The position numbers and the translations under genes are program-made. Source: Ophiodon elongatus (lineage: Eukaryota; Chordata; Actinopteri; Perciformes; Hexagrammidae). Taken from it: a stretch of 64,000 nucleotides of DNA. A model generated the notes under the pieces. That model had not been told where the DNA came from. It saw nothing but the letters and a program-made list of their open reading frames with translations, and made no database searches. The DNA lies in assembly GCA_016806645.1 (NCBI GenBank), contig JACSYO010001980.1, positions 930,001 through 994,000 of the forward strand, in the 5' to 3' direction. Below are positions 53,201-59,563 of the stretch, piece after piece. Each line of letters begins with the position of its first letter. The first letter of the stretch is position 1.

Positions 53201-56200
53201 TCCACGACTTGAGGGAACAGCTGATGAACAGCAGTATGGGCTCTGGGACCACGACGCTAAGAAGCAACCCAAAGAGAGGCTTCTACATCAGGTCTCGCAC
53301 AGTCTCATGCTAATGAGTCTAAATTAGCACGCTAGCCGATATTATGTTTAGGATATTCAGCCAAAAGCGAATGTCAGTGATATGTTTCGTTAGAGTAACC
53401 AGCAATCTCACACTAGCTAGCTCACAATCAACGCAGCTGTTTTAGTTTCGATCCATGGTCGAAGTGTCCTTGGGCAGGACACTGATCCCCAAATTGCTCC
53501 CGAAAGCTGTGCCCTCGGTGCGTGAATGTGCATTAGTTTAGACCCTGATGGGCAGGTGGCACCTTGCATGGCACCCTCTGCCATCAGTGTATGAATGTGT
53601 GTGAATGAGTGAATGTTGACGTGTAGTGTGCAGTGCTTTGAGTGGTCGGAAGACTAGAAAGGCGCTATACAAGTCCATTTACCATTTATACTTGACATGA
53701 ATAGATTGCTCTGCACTTACAAAACTGAATCTTTTGTGGCATCGTTATATATTTAGTCATAATTTGAGCAAAGCCCTCCAGTCATCCACTAAGGCGCTCT
53801 TATGATGCCAACTGTCGTTTTTTAAATTATGAAGTAACTGCAAATCCTTTATATAGCTGAAATGTTGAGTTTTGAAAGTGAAAATGTGAGTCATGACCGC
53901 CGGAGGGAATTTGATTATTGGAAAGAAATGATTAACTGTAGCGACTGCAGACAAGTCTAAGCAGTGAGACACAACCAAGTCAAGCACAAGTCAGAGAGGC
54001 TCCCGAAGTTGCGTGAGTGTAAGCCACAACAGATAAATAAAATGACAAAGCAGTGGCAGTAAAGGAATGCGTAACGTAAATTTACATAATAAAAAAGTGG
54101 GACTGGGCAAGATGGAGAACATTTTTATATTACAATATATTTGACCAAATACCTCGATATTGAGGCAATATCATAGGGTTGACTATTGGTGCTTTTACAA
54201 AATATTAAACACAGTGAGATTTATGTCAAATAATCATTAGTAAAGTGGACATAATGACTAAGTGGTATAAAGAAAAATAAGAGAACAGCTAGAAATAGCT
54301 AGTATGTACAGAAAATTATATCACTTTACTGTACTGGAGCTTTTGAAACCAGGAAAAGACAACACTTATGCTATATTACGATATTACAATAATTAAAAAA
54401 CTAAGATGATATCGTGTCGATACGATACAATCTAAGATCGATGTATTGCCCAGTCCTATAACATGGTAGGCATCAGAGCTAAACTGAAGACTGAAGACAC
54501 CATGTACAACAGTACGACTCACTGTGGCTTTACGTGTATTTTTCCGATTTAAGACATTCCCCGCCTATACTAGATTTACTGCAAATTAAATTTAAAATGC
54601 TGTATTTCACCACTTCACACCATATGCTTAGGAACGCTTGATCTATACATTACAAAGAATAGACATCATTAAGTGCCAAATAATACTTTATATAAGTAAA
54701 TGTGAGGCTGTATCCTTCCATGCACATCTTAACTTGTTCAAAGGTGTAAATACAGTGAGATAAACAATATGAGCAGCTCACCACTGTTTAAGCACCCTGA
54801 ACAGCGCCACTGCCACAGCAACCAATCAAAGCAACCAACCAGCGACAATACAGGATATGAAGCTTCTGAAAACAATGTCATGAAGAGATTAATGGTAATT
54901 AGAAATTATCTTTATCACAATCAACACAATCTGTGCAACCAGTTCAAACCGAAAACCCTGCCGCAGTTAGCAAATATATATGGGTCTTACCTTTTTGAAG
55001 AACTTCTTACTTGGTGTCCTGTAAACTAATAATTATGTCCTTACCAAGTCCAGGTGTGACTCAATAACCAGCAACAATGACAATATAAACAGTCTGCTGT
55101 GGGTTTTAACTATCCCGATAACATTACTGAGTTCTCCCGTTGCCATGGCGTCGTAGTTTCCCTCCAAAACTTCCTCCATCCTCGAGATGCTGCCACGTTC
55201 TTCCTGCTTCTTCTTCTTCTGTGACCCAAACTCCTTCTCATTTTTCTATTATATCAATCAAACACTAGTAGATAATATTGATAATAGTGTCTGCTGTTTG
55301 CGGTCGGATCAATATAGTTTTACCTACTGGCTGCTGACAGCGACGCAAGCTTAAATTGTTTGCCAATGAACATAACCGTTAGCTTGGCCCCTGGTGAGTT
55401 TACTCGCTGCTGGGGTTCCGGGTCCAGAGGTCATTTGGCTGGTGGTCCTGTACCTCCTGCTCCAGTGTCCATTTCGTCTAGTCGTGATATACTGTAGGAC
55501 GTTAACGGCTACCTGTCACTGTCCTGAATGGCTGAATGACAGGTATTCCGTGCTCGACAAACAGTTGTTATTCATATAAAGGAAGGGCATATAAACAACT
55601 AAAGGACAGGTGAACTTCTAAGCAATAGATCAGCAGAATTCACGGCAGTGTCAGTGTAAAGTGAGAAACACACAACTTATGCCATAGGAGAGCATGAGCA
55701 CTCATTCACACTATTAAAACTACTAACACAAAAAAAAAATGTAATCCAAAATGGCGTGGAATTTCTTCCTTGCTCAGAGACTGCAGTCATGCACATAAGC
55801 ACATTGCTCAGTGCTGCCACATGGTGGCCTCAAACATTATTGCAATAATACATATGGAGCAAGATGCCCCCAGGTCAGTAGACCACAGAGGGTTTCTTTC
55901 ATCATTATGAAAAGCTCAAATATGTTCCTCTGGGCTTTCTCCATTTTATCAACGAAAGAGTATTACTGTATACAGTCTAATTTATGACAGTTTACACAGA
56001 AATGTGGTTGAATTTTCTATAAAAGGTTATAACTGCTCCGTGCATTCATTAGATGAACATCCATACTTATGCATTTGCCTTAACAAAATACCATCTTGTA
56101 TTTTGATATTTCTCTCTATATAAGTCACTTAAACTAAAAACACTTTAAAAAGAAATATACAGGCCTAAAGTATGTAATATTTTCAAACAGCGGGATAAAT

Positions 56201-59200
56201 GTTGGTATTATGAAGCCACTTAAGCGAAATGTAAGAAAACTATTCATATTTGGTGTTTATTTAGTGACTGATTTGAATTCTTCCTTCACTCAGGGCTCTT
56301 TTTGACTACGACAAGACTGCGGACTGTGGCTTCCTCAGTCAAGCACTGGGCTTCAGGTTTGGGGATGTGCTTCATGTGTTGGACTGTGGAGATGAGGAGT
56401 GGTGGCAAGCCCGTAAGGTTTGTCCCCAGAATGAAGCTGAGGAGGTCGGCTTCATCCCGAGCAAGCACAGGTCAGACTTTTCCCTGTGAGTGAGTGTGGG
56501 AGGTCTGATTTATCTTTCATTTCACTTCAACAATTACAAAACACCTTGGTTAAACTTTTCTGACTCGATTGTTCTGTCTCCAAAAATTAAATGAGTAAAT
56601 TGTTCTTCCTCCTCGTCTCTATAGGGTGGAAAGAAAAGAGTGGTCTCGTGTCAACACCAAAGAGAGGGTAAGTTCATTCACCAGAGCTGTTTGAATAACT
56701 TGTGACTGGTTCTCTCAAAGTGTCTCCCTGTGTGTGAATCTCTGCTGTGCTTTCTGTTGCAGGACCATGGTCGAGACAGCTTGGGCACTCAAGGTAATTA
56801 GTATGAAGCATAAATGTACTGTTTATTGACACTGCAAGCTCCCATTTACCACTATAGTAATGGGCAGAAACACAGGCATACAATTTGCTGATGTATACAC
56901 AAAAGATATTTCCCTACTTTATTTGCATACACTTTATGTAAATGTTATACATGGAACTAGTAATCCGACACACTCTGTAATAGCCATGACCAGATTAATA
57001 GCTCCATTGAACATGTAAATTGCATCACATGCCAATAGGTGCAGCTACAGAGTCCTTTCCCTAACTTTGCTTTACTGTTTGGCATATCTGTAATCTCCAA
57101 ATGCTCCACCACCAATTTGTGGACATTGGACACACCGTCAATTATCAACACAAGCAGTATTAACTCAGATTTTCTAAGTCTAAAGAACACCTCACCTCCA
57201 ACAGAGTCACGTGTTTACTGTTCTTTTCAATAACGATGTCTGATATTAGCTGTGACGGTTGAAAATGTGTCACGCTCACTCCAAACAAATACAAACAGAC
57301 ACACACGTGCATACTCATGAGCCTAAATGTTATTTCTCATGGTAAAAAGAAATGTGCCTGAATGCTTCTATGTACTGTCACCAGGGCGAGATAAAACCTC
57401 ACAAAGTTATGAGACCGTCACTCAAGTGGAAGGTAAGGTCATACAAAAGTCTATATTAGATTTCCCTTTTCTGAATGCTTCTACTCACAATCTTCTCTCT
57501 TTCTCTTCATGCTAAGTTCATTATGCGAGACCCATCATCATACTGGGTCCTGTGAAAGACAGGATAAATGACGATCTGTTGTCTGAGTTCCCTGATAAGT
57601 TCGGATCTTGTGTCCCACGTAAGTAATTATACTGTCAGTCATGGAGACTGATCTGTTGCTTTTGTCTTTGTTTTGTTTTCATGTCAGTGGGTACATCCCA
57701 AGTCTCTTAATTGTCGTTTCCTCGCTCCTCGCTCCTCGCCTGAACCGGAAGTTGTTCTGCGCCGCCATATTGAAGGCCGTCCCAAAGCTCTTATTTCTGT
57801 CTGAGGAGCGAGGAGCGAGGATCGAGGAGGCATCTCGGAGGAGCCATGAGCGAGGAAGCGAGAGAACAGGCTTCCAGGAAGTGTTTTAACGCTGGACACG
57901 CCCCCTCACTGTTCATCAGTTATCTGATTGGTCGGACTGATCGCTAGAGTGAAGACGATCACAGATTAAACTCTCTATATATTTGATTTGCTTTCTGAGT
58001 GTTGGGTTTTCTGAGTTATATCATTTAAGTTTAACCTGAAACATTGAGCCTAATACATTAATTCCAGTGTTCCAGAGAAACCATAATCGCCATAATTGCA
58101 AAACATACAGACGCAAATAATTCATAAATAAAACAAACGCATTTCGCCGGTAGAAATCGGCCGTGCGCGTATAAGCAGGACACAGAACACAGTATAAATA
58201 CCACACACTGTGTATAAATACTCAATGCCGTTACAGGTAACAGACTACAGAGAGAAAACATCTCCACTCTGCTAGTGGTAATAACGGTGTCTTTATGAGT
58301 ATACGTAGTAGTTTAACACCATTAAATTAACTGAAAACATCATACGATCATTTTAATTAATATTTTAAGTGGCTTGTTATTGGAATGTGAGCTAAAAACT
58401 GTCCGTGAGACCGATCATGTGTTCAGACACGAACTCCGTTAACAGGCTCTCCAGCTGTTAAAGCGACTGACATCTGATCCAGCTGTGATCAGCGGCCGTC
58501 GGCCTCCGTCATCAGACACAGACGTCGCTTTACATGACGCTTTCGAGGAAAGGACGTCTCATTTCTCTTAAAACATATTTCCTCGTTTCCTCTGTCCCTG
58601 CATGGTTTCCTTGCGTCTCTCCATGCATCCCTGGTGGGCGGGACTAAGACGCAAGGAAAAGACGCAAGTGAGGGAAACGGGGATGCAGTTAAGAGACTTG
58701 GGACGCACCCAGTGCTGCCACCTGCAGCCATTTTAGGGTGATGTCTGTATAATACAGATTAAAGTGTGTGTGTGTGTGCTGCTTCTTATTGTTTCGTTCG
58801 TCCCCTGACAGACACCACGCGGCCCAAGAGGGAGTATGAGGTGGATGGGCGGGACTATCACTTTGTGTCGTCACGGGAGCAGATGGAGAAGGACATCCAG
58901 AGCCATCGGTTCATCGAGGCGGGCCAGTACAACAGTCACCTGTATGGCACCAGTGTCCAGAGTGTCCGAGAGGTGGCTGAGCAGGTGCGCAGCAACATGT
59001 TGTACCAGGAAATAAGAGTCAATGGCAATAAAAAATGAAAAAAAAAATGTTTCCAATCCTTTTTAACAATTAGCTTAGATACTTCTACTGATTACTTGTA
59101 CTAGAATCATAAGGCACAATAATATTTCTCAAATAAGATTAATTTATGACGTGATCAAAAGTATTTTCAATTCCAATTGTGAAAAAGAAAGTTTGAGCAA

Positions 59201-59523
59201 AGAGGCGCTACCTCTCATGACTTTTTGCCTAATTAACTGGCAATTTAAAAGTAATTACTAAAATAAGAGTTCTTATTCATCCATATCATTTCTTTCCCTG
59301 CATGTGTGCACGAGCAGCAAGGGAAACACTGCATCCTGGATGTATCGGCCAACGCTGTGCGCAGACTACAAGCAGCTCAGCTTCATCCCATCGCCATCTT
59401 TGTCCGGCCCAAGTCACTGGAAAATGTCTTGTATGTACTTCAGAAAGTCTTTTTACATTTTGCAATGTTTGTTTAACAGACATTAAATATGCTGCACATC
59501 ATGAAGATATGTGTTGAGATGAT

Positions 59524-59563
<40 letters not shown>

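Larger units (their letters stand above)
53292..56293 (+). other. Intron between PDZ3 linker and SH3 exons
   Basis: This is 3.0 kb and repeat-rich, with a SINE (about 53440-53690) and a MITE (54099-54457). The stretch at 54750-55620 has a different, less AT-rich composition and may be an unclassified element, but I found no terminal repeats. Confidence 0.6.
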
